Assembly: GCF_036884655.1 (NCBI RefSeq)
Contig: NC_088335.1
Span: 46,177,001-46,241,000 of the forward strand
Source of the DNA: Musa acuminata AAA Group
Taxonomy: Eukaryota > Streptophyta > Magnoliopsida > Zingiberales > Musaceae
DNA: 64,000 bases
Direction: 5' to 3'
Below the pieces are notes generated by a model. That model was not told the origin of the DNA, ran no database searches, and worked only from the letters and a program-made list of their open reading frames with translations. The translations under genes were made by a program, and so were the position numbers. Of this stretch, positions 12,293-24,079 are shown one piece after another; the stretch's first letter is position 1, and each line of letters opens with the position of its first letter.

Positions 12293-13860
12293 ATATTATA
12301 GTGGAACAAAGTGTGTGGGCTCCTTACAGGTTCTCTTTTTCTTCCTCTCCCTTTTGCTTTATCTCTCGTATCTATATATAATGCTATGCCAACATAGAAA
12401 GAAGAGGCAAGAAGAGAGAAGAAACATTTCTTCTTTTTATCTCTGGTTATTTTATTTTTCCATAAGCTCCATGTTACTAGTTGTATTTTATCCTCTTGAA
12501 TTACTTCCTCTTCCAACCATGAAGATCTTTGAACTCCCTTTTTAATCTTTTAACCATTATATATTCCCACAATTTTTTTTATAAGTTAAAAATGATGTGT
12601 TCTAGCCTTCTATTGTAAATCTCTCCTTAACAATATCTTTATTAAAAAATAAATAAGAAAAATAATATAACATGGGCTGAGATTCTTACTGATAGTATCA
12701 CCAAGTTAGCTTCAACAGGGTGCAAATGAAACATATTCAGGATTTTTTTTGTAATTTGATGGTCTAATGGGCCACTCAAATTCTAAATGGTATTTTATAT
12801 GATTATGATGTGACATTACAATTGTATATTCAATTCAAATTGATTATATCTTTAGATCATTAATTAATGTATTAAATTGCCAGTTGCATTTTAAATTGAT
12901 TTTGTAAATTTATTTGGTGTTGAATGTGTAGTTAAAAAAGTTCTTGATGTACCACTTTACTATTTAGTTGAATTAAGACAAAAATAGATTGGATTGAGCT
13001 TGAATTATGACAAATACAATTATTACTCTGTTAATCCTGTTAGTCAGTGATGAGATCATTGGATTGGAACTTGTGTTGTCATTCATCTGTGGCAGGTTCG
13101 CATGTATAGAAATTGTTACAGTTGTGTCTTGTTAAGTAGGGACTCTTAGTAGATTTGATATTTGAAGGGAGAAATAAGAGAACATTTTTTCATATCTTTT
13201 TTAGACAAAAAAGATGGAGTAAACTCAGATCTACCATGAAGAATGAAATACAATTAAGAGGCTTGCCTTTGTTGCCCATGTTATTTATTACCTGATTAAG
13301 AGCAATTTAAATTTTGTCATTTCCTTTGGATTCCTATCCTCCTATCAAATGATTATGTTGTTTTAAATGAATCTTCATTTTCATAAAATATGTTTTAGTG
13401 CCTAATGGTAGCTGCTATACTTCCATGATTTCTGATACTTGCTGAAGGTTCCGAGTCTTCTGACTACCATCATTCCACCTAAGTTATAAACTACTGGCTT
13501 TTGGTGTTTACAGCGTATCAAACAGTACAGTCCGCTGTATGTGAAAATTGTGCATTGGCTGAGGAGAAGAGTACTGGGTACGCATGCTGTGCAAATTTGG
13601 ATCGTAATTTTTAATTATCAGATTTCCAGTAAACAGTTGGCTGATCTTTTGCAGTTAATTAAATGTCCGGAATTGGCCTTTAAGTGGACTTCTATTAGGA
13701 ATTGCTTGATAAAATTTTTATCATCGATTATCTTGATGAAGTGACTGTAAGTTTAAGACCAGCTGTATAATGCTGTGAATGATGGTTTACGAGGCTATGT
13801 AATGTTTCTGTAACGAACATTCTCGTTTGCTAGTGTTGAAATATTGTTTCGTGTTTGCAA
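12293..13860 (+). other. 3' region of the At4g15545-like gene, possible 3' UTR intron
   Basis: After the stop, CTTACAG|GTTCTC at about 12329 could be a donor, and TTTACAG at about 13514 a matching acceptor. The sequence that follows (about 13515-13850) is less AT-rich and looks exonic, but in this model it lies wholly after the stop. A spliced 3' UTR or alternative last exon is possible. Evidence is weak. Confidence 0.25.
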
Positions 13861-14760
13861 TGATATCAGACGTGCTGCTACCTTTCTCTTCAGATTTTGA
13901 TCATAGTTTACACTGACTTGTATACTTGTGTTTCTTCTATAGTGGACTTTCATAGAGCACTATGGTGTTGCAGAGGCGGGATTTTATTTTTGTAGAGGGA
14001 GAGTGATTGGTCATCAAAGGGATTGAGGAGATAGAGAATACAAAGTAAACTTTAAGTACTAAGATAATATTGAATGATAGAGACTAGGGAGTTTTGTAAG
14101 ATTGGCGTCTAACTTGTTTTTCATCAAAATAGTTAAAAGTGAGGGATTTCGGATTGACTCATGAATGTTCGACTAAGGATGAAGTGGGTAATACATTATG
14201 TTGTATCTTTTTTACTCATAGTAGATGATAGAAATAATGGAGAAGACGATTAAAACTATTGGAGATTTATTTTAAGTCAAGGTAAAATTTTAGTTTTTCA
14301 GATAAAATTTTTTGTATTTCATAAGTTTGATGATAATGAGAAGACAAATTATAGTAGCTAATTTAATGTAAGGAATGCATAGGTGTTTCAGAAGTATGAG
14401 CAAAGAACAAATGAAAGTTAGTAACTAGCTTGATACATAGAGTATAACTCTTGAGGAGGCGGGTAAAGTCAAGTAATCTTTGTTTTCTCAACTCTTAAGA
14501 GAATTGGTCAAATTGAGTACTTTAATTTTTTTATTTGTCTAACAAAAAAGCTCTACACATGTTTAAGATTCTTCAAAGAAATCGAGTGAAAAATAATAAT
14601 TGTTAAATTATCGTCAACGGTGATCGATGCTATCGAGAATAGATTTTTCATTTTATTTTCTAACAAAATATTAATTGAAAGTGGAAGTGATACGAAACTA
14701 CTTGGAGGTGACAATTAAATAGAAAAGGAATCAATGGGCAAATTTTATGAAGGAAAATTT

Positions 14761-14920
14761 TTGAAAACTTTATAAAGTCTACGAACTAGTTTTTGAAAAT
14801 TTTATCATTGCAAATTTTTGAAAACTTTAAAAAGTCTACGAACTAGTTTTTGACAATTAAAAATTTTTGAAAATTTTTGAAAACTTTATAAAACTCCAAT
14901 AGACATCGAACTAGTTTAAG
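14761..14920. repeat. degenerate tandem repeat, unit about 57 bp
   Basis: Three decaying copies, beginning near 14761, 14818 and 14874. Each carries TTTTGAAAACTTTA and then a CGAACTAGTTT motif. Non-coding. Confidence 0.7.
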
Positions 14921-15225
14921 TCATGTGAGACGTTTAAAAGATTGGTGCATAACAAGGAATGTCTTTTTTATCATATAAATGATCCGTAAGAACCATCAAG
15001 GATTAACATAATTCTACTAACCTCATACCAGAGTTAGAGTTATTGGCGAGTTGAAGTAGCATAGCAGATCAAAGGTTTACTACTCAACAATAGCGATGGA
15101 GAGCAGTGGAGAGCCAAGAGGCGCGTTGCAACTAGAGTAGAAGATTAAAGATTCAACAAAAAACGAGGAGATGCAGCATTCTTAAAAGCTTCGACGATGA
15201 CGTCAAAAGAATAAGTGGGGAAGAA

Positions 15226-15879
15226 TGTCACGGACAAAGCTATAAGTAGGGTGCTCGATGTAATATTTATGTACGTTTGTATCTTTCGATTTTATTCATA
15301 CTTTACACAATATATAGAGGGCTTATAATAGGTTTGACAGCTCTATTTTGGTTAGCTTTTGTGGTTATTTCAAGCTTGTAAACACATTTTATGTGTAGTC
15401 ATCGCGTAAAGGCAAAACTATCCAGAAATAGATCATTTAAGTAGTCATTTTGAGGTTTTTCTAGCTTCATAGAGTGATAAAGAGTATTAATAAGCACGAC
15501 ACCTAGGAGTTACTCAGGTGGTACATGACTATACATGACTGGATGGGCTTTTGGGATAGTGTCTAGGGCTAGTTCGCTGCTTTGTTTTGTAATCATTTTA
15601 TATGGGCACTTGTGGGGATTTTTGGCTATGACGGACTACCTTGGATTCTTTGTCGTGCAACCGTTCAGATGAAGTCTATGTTTGTGATTTGCATTGCCTA
15701 TCAAATGTTTGCTAAAATGGCTATTTATGAATCTTGAGTAAAATGTTTTTTCTAACACATCTTCTCTTTTGTAGATCCTTAAGGGACTATAAGAGGTTTC
15801 GATGAAGTTAACCATTTACAGACACACATATTAAGGTGTCGCATGACTTAAGCAAAACCAGTTAAATCCGTGACACTAA
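15226..15879. mobile_element. LTR-like retrotransposon relic
   Basis: The segment begins TGTCACGGAC and ends with the inverted form ATCCGTGACA. TG...CA ends and this kind of low-coding sequence are typical of plant LTRs, and the text reads like banana-type LTR sequence as I remember it. No polymerase, integrase or gag frame, primer-binding site or clear target duplication was found, so a solo or truncated LTR is the best guess. The inverted terminal 9-mers also allow a small foldback element. Confidence 0.4.
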
Positions 15880-17175
15880 GGTCCATAAGGCCCCAACCCC
15901 ACTCCCTTCACTTGGAGTAGTAATCGAAGGTCCTACTTTCAATAGGATGTGATAGTGGTCAAGTCATATGGTGCTCACAAGAGTTGGTACTTCACCCGTT
16001 GCTTTCACCGTCACTCCCTCCATGTGTACTCCTCCTTTGCCTCCATGAGATTTAATCCCTCCATTAACGGAGCTAGGCTATCGAATCTTGGCACCATCGG
16101 CTCTCTATCGAGTTAGTAGTCGTGCCTCCACTATTGTGGTAGGAGCAACTTGCTATCATCGATATGCCTCATCGTGTGCTCTCCAACCTCACTCTTGTTG
16201 ATGATAATACCTTGATCAACTCTTCCCTTAACATCTAGAAGAATCGTTGCTTTTTTTCCATTAGTCACCCTCTTCCCTCCTTAGAACCCATCGCTTAGCT
16301 ATGAGGCCTTGTCATATGTTGTCTTGTCATTACCAGATTGTAGCAAGACAAGGGACGAGGAAGATAGAGTGGAGATCGAAGAGGGCAAGGAGGAGAGGAA
16401 TGGGGTGGTTGTTGTCGTCGTGGGAGGGGACGAGGTAGGGACTTTCGAAGGGGGAAATGGAAGCTGAGGGGAAGTCGAGGGTGAGATTGTAAGTATCATG
16501 GACGGTGGCAAGGAGACGAAAGCTATGACCAAAGGATGAATGACGATGATGGTGCTGAAGGACTAGATAATGCCACACGAAGTCGACCGACAGAGTCTCA
16601 TGATGAGGCAAAGGTAGAGGAGGTGATGACCAAATGACACTAAATAAAAAACTAAAAATTGAAATCACCTTTCGCAAAAGAGTAACTTTCTTAAGAAAAT
16701 CATCCAAAAAAATTAATTTTTTAATTTATTGAGTACCTAAATAGCTTTTTTCTAGTTGGAAATAATAAGTGCATGTTTCATTGTTTTCTAAGCTAACAAA
16801 GTGAACGTTTGTATCACATTTATCATAGATTTTTTTTCACATATATGTAATCAATCATAAACTTTAATTCACATTTCAAAAAAGATTATGCTTATCGGAG
16901 AACATATTACATTGTAAACACAACCAAATATGATGAGATTTTTTTTCCATTGGCTCATTACAACCACAAATTGGTAATTAATCATAAACTATAATTTACA
17001 TTTCAGGAAAAAATATTTATTGAAAAACATATTACAGTGTAAACAAAATAAAACGATATAAGAATTTTGCGTTGGCTCATTGCTACCATAAGCTTGCAAG
17101 AAAGATCTTAGCAACTATCTCTATACCACAATGCCTTACCCAATCACCTTCCTCCGACTCACCCTCTTATTCCCA

Positions 17176-17250
17176 CCTTATCTATCCCCTCCCCACTCAT
17201 ATCCGTTTCCCTTCCCACCTCTTATCTCCTCTCCTCTCTCTCTCTCTCAG
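17176..17250 (+). promoter_or_regulatory. PsaF core promoter/leader with I-box motifs and pyrimidine tract
   Basis: Two CTTATC motifs (about 17177-17182 and 17221-17226) are reverse-complement I-box/GATA (GATAAG) elements common in light-regulated plant genes. They sit in a long CT-rich stretch ending in a (CT)n run at about 17234-17249. No clear TATA box lies in the usual place. Several photosystem I genes use TATA-less, pyrimidine-rich initiator promoters, so light control through this region is a reasonable inference. Confidence 0.45.
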
Positions 17251-17348
17251 CACTGGAAAGAGGAGACCAGAATTAATTGCAGGAGAGGAGGGAGCGCAAG
17301 TGATAAGAGAGTGAGAAAGAGATACCAAAGGAAGGAGGAGCAACAGCA

Positions 17349-18047
17349 ATGGCCGCTCTGTCCTCCATCCCCACCCTCTCCAAGTCCCTGTCCCCAAAGC
17401 TTCCCAAAGCTGTCACCTGTAGGCTTCGCTTGTCCATCTCTTGCTCCTCCTCTTTGCCTCAGCAGCAACAGCAGCAGCATGGAGAAGAGTCCGTGTCTTC
17501 TTCTCTCAAGACGTTCTCCGCAGCCCTGGCGCTCTCCTCCCTCCTCCTAACCTCTGCCGCTGCGCCTCCCCCAGCCGCGGCCGACATCTCCGGCCTCACC
17601 CCCTGCAAGGAGTCCAAGGCCTTCGCGAAGCGCGAGAAGCAGTCGATCAAGAAGCTGGAGGCGTCGCTCAATAAGTACGCGCCGGACTCGGCGCCGGCGC
17701 TCGCCATCAAGGCCACCATCGAGAAGACCAAACGGCGGTTCGAGAACTACGGCAAGTTCGGTCTCCTCTGCGGCTCCGACGGGCTGCCCCACCTCATCGT
17801 CAACGGCGATCAGCGGCACTGGGGCGAGTTCATCACCCCCGGCCTGCTCTTCCTCTACATCGCCGGCTGGATCGGGTGGGTAGGCCGCAGCTACCTCATC
17901 GCCATCCGCGACGACAAGAAGCCCACCATGAAGGAGATCATCATCGACGTGCCGCTCGCCACCAGGCTGCTGTGGAGGGGCTTCATCTGGCCGGTGGCTG
18001 CCTACCGGGAGCTCGTCAACGGCGAGCTAATTGCCAAGGACGTGTGA
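17349..18047 (+). CDS. psaF: photosystem I reaction centre subunit III (PsaF), chloroplast precursor
   Basis: Intronless gene for 232 residues. PsaF is the lumen-exposed photosystem I subunit that docks plastocyanin and helps bind the LHCI antenna. Residues 1-78 form a bipartite transit peptide: a Ser-rich stromal part with a run of six glutamines (38-43), then a hydrophobic thylakoid-transfer part ending AAPPPAAA. The mature protein (about D79, [20 protein letters not shown]) would have 154 residues, the usual size. The Lys-rich helix that binds plastocyanin (88-130) is intact, as are the conserved cysteines C86 and C141 and the membrane segment near 161-185 ([19 protein letters not shown]). 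The C-terminus LIAKDV is complete. The start is the first ATG before the transit peptide. Import to the thylakoid through the Sec route is known for the family. Confidence 0.97.
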   Translation: MAALSSIPTLSKSLSPKLPKAVTCRLRLSISCSSSLPQQQQQQHGEESVSSSLKTFSAALALSSLLLTSAAAPPPAAADISGLTPCKESKAFAKREKQSIKKLEASLNKYAPDSAPALAIKATIEKTKRRFENYGKFGLLCGSDGLPHLIVNGDQRHWGEFITPGLLFLYIAGWIGWVGRSYLIAIRDDKKPTMKEIIIDVPLATRLLWRGFIWPVAAYRELVNGELIAKDV

Positions 18048-18680
18048 TCCCTGAGCGACACCGCCACCGAATCAAAGATGCCTCCTTTCCCCCACCGCCC
18101 CCCACCTCTTCTCTACCCCTCTGCTTCTCCAACTCAATACTGTATCAGTTGTTTCAGCTCCAAAGAATGTATTTTTCGCCACAAAATATCGATCCTCAAT
18201 TCCTAATGAACACATACCAATGGAAGAAGATTTCAAGCTTAAATCCATCACTCATCTTCTCCTACAGACATCTATCTCAGTGCTCATTCTTTTTCCTGCA
18301 AACATCAAACTGTGGGTGGAAGCCAAGTTCTTCCATGTCACTAAGGACCTATAAATCATCATTAAGAATCAGTCTCTTGGGTCAATCATGGTTTCTAAGA
18401 ACTGATATATATCACTCGCCTATTAGCAGTCCACAGAAATGTCAAGTGAATCAAAATGTTCTATAACTCATTCAGCTAACAATACAGTCATATGTAAGCA
18501 GAAAACCCAGTGTTGATGCAGCTGTATGCACCACATGTGAAGGGTCTCTCATCCATAGCAACTCTCAGTATAGCAACACAGTGAAAAAGGAGAGCTAATG
18601 AAGCAAAGAGGTAGGTTTAACCTGTCTTTCCAAACAAACAGACCTTAGCTATGTAAATTGTGTCGAAGTGCATAAAGATA

Positions 18681-18818
18681 AAAAACAATACACTTACTAA
18701 GAGCATAATGAGAGATCATTTCAATCACCAAAATAGAACTTCCATGACGGAAAAAACGATACGCTTACTAAGAGCATAATGAGAGATCATTTCAATCACC
18801 AAAATAGAACTTCCATGA
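18681..18818. repeat. two-copy tandem duplication, unit 70 bp
   Basis: Copies at 18681-18750 and 18751-18818 are nearly identical; both contain CTTACTAAGAGCATAATG and end CTTCCATGA. The high identity points to a recent duplication. Confidence 0.95.
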
Positions 18819-19679
18819 AGCAGTCAACGAAATATGTCTGAAAAAAGTCTGTTGATAATAAGTAAAGAACTTCAGCAACAAGTCTATTTATTAAGTGGAA
18901 GATGCCGAAAAGAGAAAAACCAAAATTTCAAAAACTCAAGTTTACAAGCCAGAAACACTGTTCTGGACTATCCAAGCATACTGACACACAAAATACACCA
19001 AAGTATTTATATGTCTTTCTAACGTTTGATATTCCACAGCACAAGATAATCCACAGTAGTAATTCAACCAAGACTAATGCCAGAAGTAGGCAGCTAACTA
19101 CACCAAAAGATGCTTTAATTTGATTATTTGCCCTCTGATTGCTCCGTCGCTTGAGCTATATTAGTTAGAAACCACAAATTACTGCAGTCCCCTTAAGCAC
19201 TTGTCTCTGGTTAAAGAAAAAAAGACATTGTATTGAAAAGAAATTGTATCGTTTACCTTAAAGAGAAAGTGCTATGGCTAGCACTAGTTTATCTCTAGCT
19301 CTACACATTTTGTTTTGGTAATAATAAATAGAAATCAGCAATTTCCCCTACTTCCAGTGTTAGGATCACACAAATCCTTCCATCATCTTAGCTTGTCCAA
19401 ACCAACATCTCCACATGCAAGCTCAGCAATTCCTTCTATGAATAACCATCTACGATGACAATGATAACAACAACAAAGACATAATGCCAGAACTATGTGG
19501 GATCATCTATACGGATCCTTTGTCAAAATGCCTAAGCACAAAGTCTTTGCTTCTGGTAGTTGGCATTCTCCTTGGTATTTAATGAATAGGGTCATAATAC
19601 CATTAGTATAATTTCCCATGGATCTACCACTTCATCATCGTTTTTCATTGTTGTACAAGTCTACACCCTTGCACACAGA

Positions 19680-20050
19680 CCTAACCATGGTTCCGAAATC
19701 ACCGGTTTCAATTCCGGAACAAGTGGTTCTGATTCTGATTTGAACCATCGATTTTAATTGATAAAAAAAGAAAAAAATAAAATTATTCCACCAAAATTTG
19801 AACCCCAATCATTAGACTTTAAGTTTAAAGTGCTAACCACTACACCATGAAACCTATTTATATTTTTTTTAGCCAATTTGGAGTCGAACCAGAACTGTTG
19901 GTTCCGATTCCGGTTCTGATTCCAGTTCGAATGTCTAGAAACCGGAACCCAACCATATGGCCCCAATTTGGAACCGCCAAACCATTGCACCAATTCATTT
20001 CAATTCCAAGTTGGTATGGTTATGGTTCGGTTCTGGTTCCGAACTAGGGG
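19680..20050. repeat. degenerate GGTTCCGATTCC / GAACC repeat block
   Basis: Many imperfect copies of GGTTCCGATTCC-like and GGAACC-like words in both orientations surround a tRNA-like core. Reading frames through it are artefacts of the repeat. A weaker block of the same type is at about 25560-25740. It may be the body of a non-autonomous element. Confidence 0.55.
19783..19854 (-). pseudogene. tRNA-Gln-like relic (possible SINE head)
   Basis: Read from 19854 down, the sequence starts GGTTTCATGGTGTAGTGG and matches the 5' half of plant tRNA-Gln, including an intact A-box-like TGGTGTAGTGG. The anticodon loop reads ACTTAAA, giving anticodon TTA in place of TTG. The T arm (GGTTCAAATTTTGG) and acceptor stem are damaged: two wobble pairs and an end mismatch in the acceptor, and a badly paired T stem. 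It is therefore unlikely to be a working tRNA. It could be an old tRNA copy or the head of a tRNA-derived SINE. Confidence 0.55.
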
Positions 20051-22379
20051 CGGGCTACTTGCGTCCTATGTGCATCACTTTAATTCAAATCCCCCCTCTA
20101 ATGCAATCTAACTCTTGCAAAGTCAACTATTAATGTATTACCATCCTAAATTACAAGTATTTATTTCTATACATCAAATATTGACAGACATCTAATCAAT
20201 TATACTCTGAAGAAAATCTAACATACAGTCTCGCCACTTGATGCATATGATATACATACTTCAATTTATGGGTGCATCCCAATTTAACCTAAAAATATAA
20301 TTATAGGGACTTAAAACAAAGATAATTTTTACTACTTTATCATGACTCAGAGATCTTATTAGTTATGAGAATCTCCATGCCTTACAAAAAAAGGAGACCA
20401 TCCCTGAGTATATTACTCCGAAAGACATAATTAGTGGATCTTCATGATGTGACCCCATTTTTTTTCTTCGAAAGAAAAATAACTATATTACTGCAAAGAC
20501 CTAGCACAAGCTGTTCCACTCCTCGGAACACAAAAAATAGGCCAAACTCCGTGCACTATTCATTCCTCCAAATAGATGTGATCCCATTTATACCTCGAGA
20601 AATTTAGGTAGTTTTCTCATCTCTTCATTCAAACCACTTTAATTACTTTACATTACAACTCAATTGAGTTGAGTTTCATAAAAGCTAGAAGGCCTTCACA
20701 GCATCAATTTGTCACGGAATTGCTTCAATCGATTCGAAGTTTCTAATCCTGATAATTCATTAAGTAAAACATTTAAACTAATTTTTCCCATGATCCCATT
20801 ATTTCCACATCTCAAGATCATTTTTGTTTTTGCAATCTACCAAAAACCAACTATTTTTCTACAGCCTACATAAAGGCTAAAGCATTACATATTTATCCTA
20901 ACTAAAGAGGTGAATTATGTTAATTACTTTAATCAAGTATTCACTTTTAAATTATGATCCTCATCAACTTCATGATCTTACCATCTATCGACTACCCATG
21001 TGCATCAGGCACCTGAATGTAAATTATACAGCTACCCCAATAAAAATTAGCTAGTTTTTATGTTTTTTCTCTCACCTTGATAGTAAACCAATCCATCAGG
21101 GCAGGTTATAGTATAGTAAAAAAATTGAGGCCAGTCCAGAATGAATATTATGCTCTTCAGTAACTACAAAACCCAAGTCTACTTGTATCTCTTGGCACCT
21201 CTGTAAGCCTTACCTTGAAGGCATCAGTAAAAACACATATTAATAGCAATATTTTGGTATCTTAAAAAGAAGACTTGAGTACTAAGATATCTTGATCCTC
21301 TAGAAGAATTGCATTTAAAACCAAAACAAGGACTACTCAATCATGGACCTAGAAAGCTATTAACTTGTTCTTTTTGAAAAATAAAATCTCTACTCCGCAA
21401 AATGACAAAGATATTTATTTCTGAGAATTATACCAACAATGAGATACATATTAATTGCAGGTTATGTAAAAACAATATTCATCTTCATATCTGTATGACA
21501 ATAAACACTTCTTAAAGAATTTTCTAATCTTCAAACCAAAACATGCAGCTGAACATATCTAAGGTGAACTAATGATTATTGTTGCATCAGCATATCATGC
21601 AAACAAAAGAGACCTCTATATCAACACATGACCATGGATTCCAACCCATACATCATCTGTACATAGTTTCTTTCCCTTCTAATGTTATTTATTTAAGCAT
21701 TCAACAATAAGTAATTATCCCAATTGGCAAATGCCCCTAAACCGGGGCATAGACACCTGTTCACAAAAAAATGTCTAGCTCTAAAACATTACAAAACCTG
21801 TACACATAAAAATCACTAGTCTTAAAACATATATGCACATAACAAAATAAAATATTAAGGTGTAGCTATACTTGACAACATAATCAAGAAGATACTATGA
21901 TTCCTAGTATTCAATTTATAGTATACGCAAAGAAGGTATTATATACTCTGTTAGAAGTACAATTGGTGGCAGTGACCTGATTATAATCAAATTAAAGAGC
22001 AATTCTGAGTAGCAAACAACTAAACATCTTGGCATGCCATCTTACCATGAAAGCCTTGGATGACAGTAAGACGCTATAAAATTAAACCTTTTATTTAAAT
22101 CTCTTCTGCCATATAAAAGCACCGTAATACTTAGTCTGCACAAGATTTTATTCATACAAGCATTGTTCTACATGTGTGCTAAGGCATCATCAGGATAACC
22201 GGGTTTTACACATTATCGCCTGCAATAATGAGGAGGAGGAGATGTAGAACCTGAGTGTCAACAGATAAATGCTACAGTTAATAAACTCCAGTCCCCTCAT
22301 TTTTGACTTCTCCTGCACCAGAAGCTTCGATTCTCCCCACAACCTATAAGTATGTGGACTAGAACTCATCCCCTTATAA

Positions 22380-23759
22380 TTAGTGTTGCGCCCACTGGAT
22401 GCTCTTGATATCGATCCCCTCCTTGACCATCTCATAGAGTGGGCTCATCTCCCTCAGCTTCTCCACCTGCCGTACTGTCAGTTCTATCGCCTTGTCAACC
22501 TCAGCCTCCGTCGTGAATCTCCCAATCCCAAATCTTATGGACGTATGTGCCATATCCTCGTCCACCCCAAGTGCCCTCAGTACATAGGAGGGCTCAAGGC
22601 TGGCACTTGTGCAAGCACTTCCGCTTGAGACAGCCACCTCCTTCAACCCCATCAGCAGACTCTCTCCCTCCACATACGCAAAGGATAGGTTCAAGTTCCC
22701 TGGATACCGGTGCTCCAAGCTCCCATTCACCACTACGCCATCCAGCTTAGCTCTGATCCCATTCAAGAGCCTCTCTTGCAGGGCGGAGATCCGGCGGCCA
22801 TCGTAATCCATCTCCTTCATCGCAATCTCACATGCAGCGCCCATCCCAACGACGAGGGGCGTGGGAACAGTCCCACTCCGGATACCCCTTTCCTGCCCGC
22901 CACCGTTCATCTGCGGCTCAATCCGGACCCGGGGGCGGCGGCGAACGTAGAGAGCGCCAACACCCTTGGGGCCGTAGATCTTGTGCCCACTGAGGGACAT
23001 GAGCCCGATTCCCATCTTCTCGACGTCGATGGGAATCTTGCCGAGGGCCTGGGCTGCGTCGGTGTGAAAGACGACGCCCTTTTCGCTGCAAATGCGGCCA
23101 ATCTCCTCGAGGGGCTGGACGACGCCGATCTCGTTGTTGACGGCCATGACAGAGACGAGACCGGTGTCCGGGCGGATGGCATCGGCTAGATGGCCGAGGT
23201 CGACGAGGCCGTCGGGGCGGACGGGGAGGTACGTGATCTCGAACCCTTCCTGCTGGAGGTGCCGGCAGGAATCAAGGACGCACTTGTGCTCGGTCTGGGT
23301 GGTGATGACATGGCGCTTGCGGGCGCGGTGGAAGCGCATGAGGCCCTTGACGGAGATGTTGTTGGACTCGGTGGCGCCGGAGGTGAAAAAGATCTCCTTA
23401 GGATCGGCGGCGACTAGGGCAGCGACGCTGGCGCGTGCGGCCTCGACGGCGGACTCGGACTCCCAGCCGTAGAGGTGGGTGCGCGAGTGGGGGTTGCCGA
23501 AGCGGGAGAGGTAGAAGGGGAGCATCGCATCGAGGACGCGGGGGTCGACGGGGGTGGTGGCCTGCATGTCGAGGTAAAGCGGGCGCCCAGAGATCCTGAC
23601 GCCCTTCATCGAGACCATCCCGGCCTCCTCCTCTCCGGTAGCCGAAGGCAAAGGAGACGGAGGGGTCTCCGCAGCGACTGCGGCGGTTGAGAAGCGACGT
23701 CGTGTGACAGCAGGGTTGAGGGCGCGGCGGAGGAGGCGAGAGGCGGCGGCGGTGGCCAT
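22380..23759 (-). CDS. NFS1: cysteine desulfurase, mitochondrial (NFS1)
   Basis: Intronless gene for 459 residues. It is a PLP-dependent class V aminotransferase-fold enzyme that takes sulfur from cysteine, leaving alanine, and passes it to the ISCU scaffold with ISD11 and frataxin in the mitochondrial matrix. The first 45 or so residues are Arg/Ala-rich and presequence-like ([18 protein letters not shown]). Key residues are all present: H158 in TEHKC, D234 and Q237 in HTDAAQ, the PLP lysine K260 in [11 protein letters not shown], and catalytic C383 in SSGSACTS. The C-terminus SIQWAQH is the conserved Isu-binding tail. The lack of introns agrees with Arabidopsis NFS1 as I know it. The plastid paralogue NFS2 is SufS-like and has a different active-site region. 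The start is the only upstream ATG giving a presequence. Confidence 0.97.
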   Translation of the reverse strand: MATAAASRLLRRALNPAVTRRRFSTAAVAAETPPSPLPSATGEEEAGMVSMKGVRISGRPLYLDMQATTPVDPRVLDAMLPFYLSRFGNPHSRTHLYGWESESAVEAARASVAALVAADPKEIFFTSGATESNNISVKGLMRFHRARKRHVITTQTEHKCVLDSCRHLQQEGFEITYLPVRPDGLVDLGHLADAIRPDTGLVSVMAVNNEIGVVQPLEEIGRICSEKGVVFHTDAAQALGKIPIDVEKMGIGLMSLSGHKIYGPKGVGALYVRRRPRVRIEPQMNGGGQERGIRSGTVPTPLVVGMGAACEIAMKEMDYDGRRISALQERLLNGIRAKLDGVVVNGSLEHRYPGNLNLSFAYVEGESLLMGLKEVAVSSGSACTSASLEPSYVLRALGVDEDMAHTSIRFGIGRFTTEAEVDKAIELTVRQVEKLREMSPLYEMVKEGIDIKSIQWAQH

Positions 23760-24009
23760 GACGGTAGATTTTGGTGCCTAGGGATTTCTTGCTTCCAAAT
23801 TAAGCGGAGATGACTATATATGGTTCAGGAAGTCGAAGATGAGGCTGGAGAGCGAAACGGGGCCAGCTCGCAACCACGTGGCTTGGCCAGCGAAATTCAC
23901 CCGAAAACCTACCTCCTCACGACTGAAACAAAAGTGGGACCCACTAGGACTCACGTACGATTCGATAAGGGTACCCAAACATCTACAATGGTAAGCAGAA
24001 GACATACAG

Positions 24010-24075
24010 CGCTAATGGGCCACTCTTTAGAAAGCGGCTTGCACTTAAGGCACTTTGCTGGGCTGCGGCCCATTT
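24010..24075 (-). promoter_or_regulatory. site II element cluster upstream of NFS1
   Basis: Three TGGGCY elements lie within 60 bases: TGGGCC at 24016-24021, TGGGCT at 24059-24064 and GGCCCA (reverse orientation) at 24067-24072. They are about 250-310 bases upstream of the NFS1 ATG. Site II elements are TCP-binding motifs enriched in promoters of plant genes for mitochondrial and ribosomal proteins, which fits NFS1. Function is inferred. Confidence 0.45.
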
Positions 24076-24079
24076 TGGT

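Larger units (their letters stand above)
13861..17160. other. repeat-rich intergenic spacer
   Basis: No gene recognised. It holds a short tandem repeat (14.76-14.92 kb), an LTR-like relic (15.2-15.9 kb) and a purine-rich, relatively GC-rich block (16.30-16.62 kb) whose minus-strand frames of 77 and 125 codons are low complexity. That block resembles the filler of a non-autonomous transposon more than a gene. Confidence 0.45.
18048..22379. other. spacer between PsaF and NFS1 (convergent genes)
   Basis: The first 100-150 bases are the likely PsaF 3' UTR. At the right end, the NFS1 3' UTR probably extends down to about 22150, where TTTATT at 22147-22152 reads AATAAA on the minus strand. Between them the DNA is AT-rich and non-coding apart from a 70-bp duplication, a GAACC-rich repeat block and a tRNA-like relic, listed separately. 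Confidence 0.5.

Noticed and set aside
17131..17550. 139-codon plus-strand frame overlapping the PsaF start
   Set aside because: Pro/Ser-rich product of the CT-rich leader, out of frame with PsaF.
22710..23472. Several 70-160 codon plus-strand frames
   Set aside because: Antisense shadows of NFS1, caused by its high GC.
17349..23759. PsaF and NFS1 as a functional Fe-S/photosystem pair
   Set aside because: They are convergent, 4 kb apart, and NFS1 is the mitochondrial form; the proximity looks accidental.
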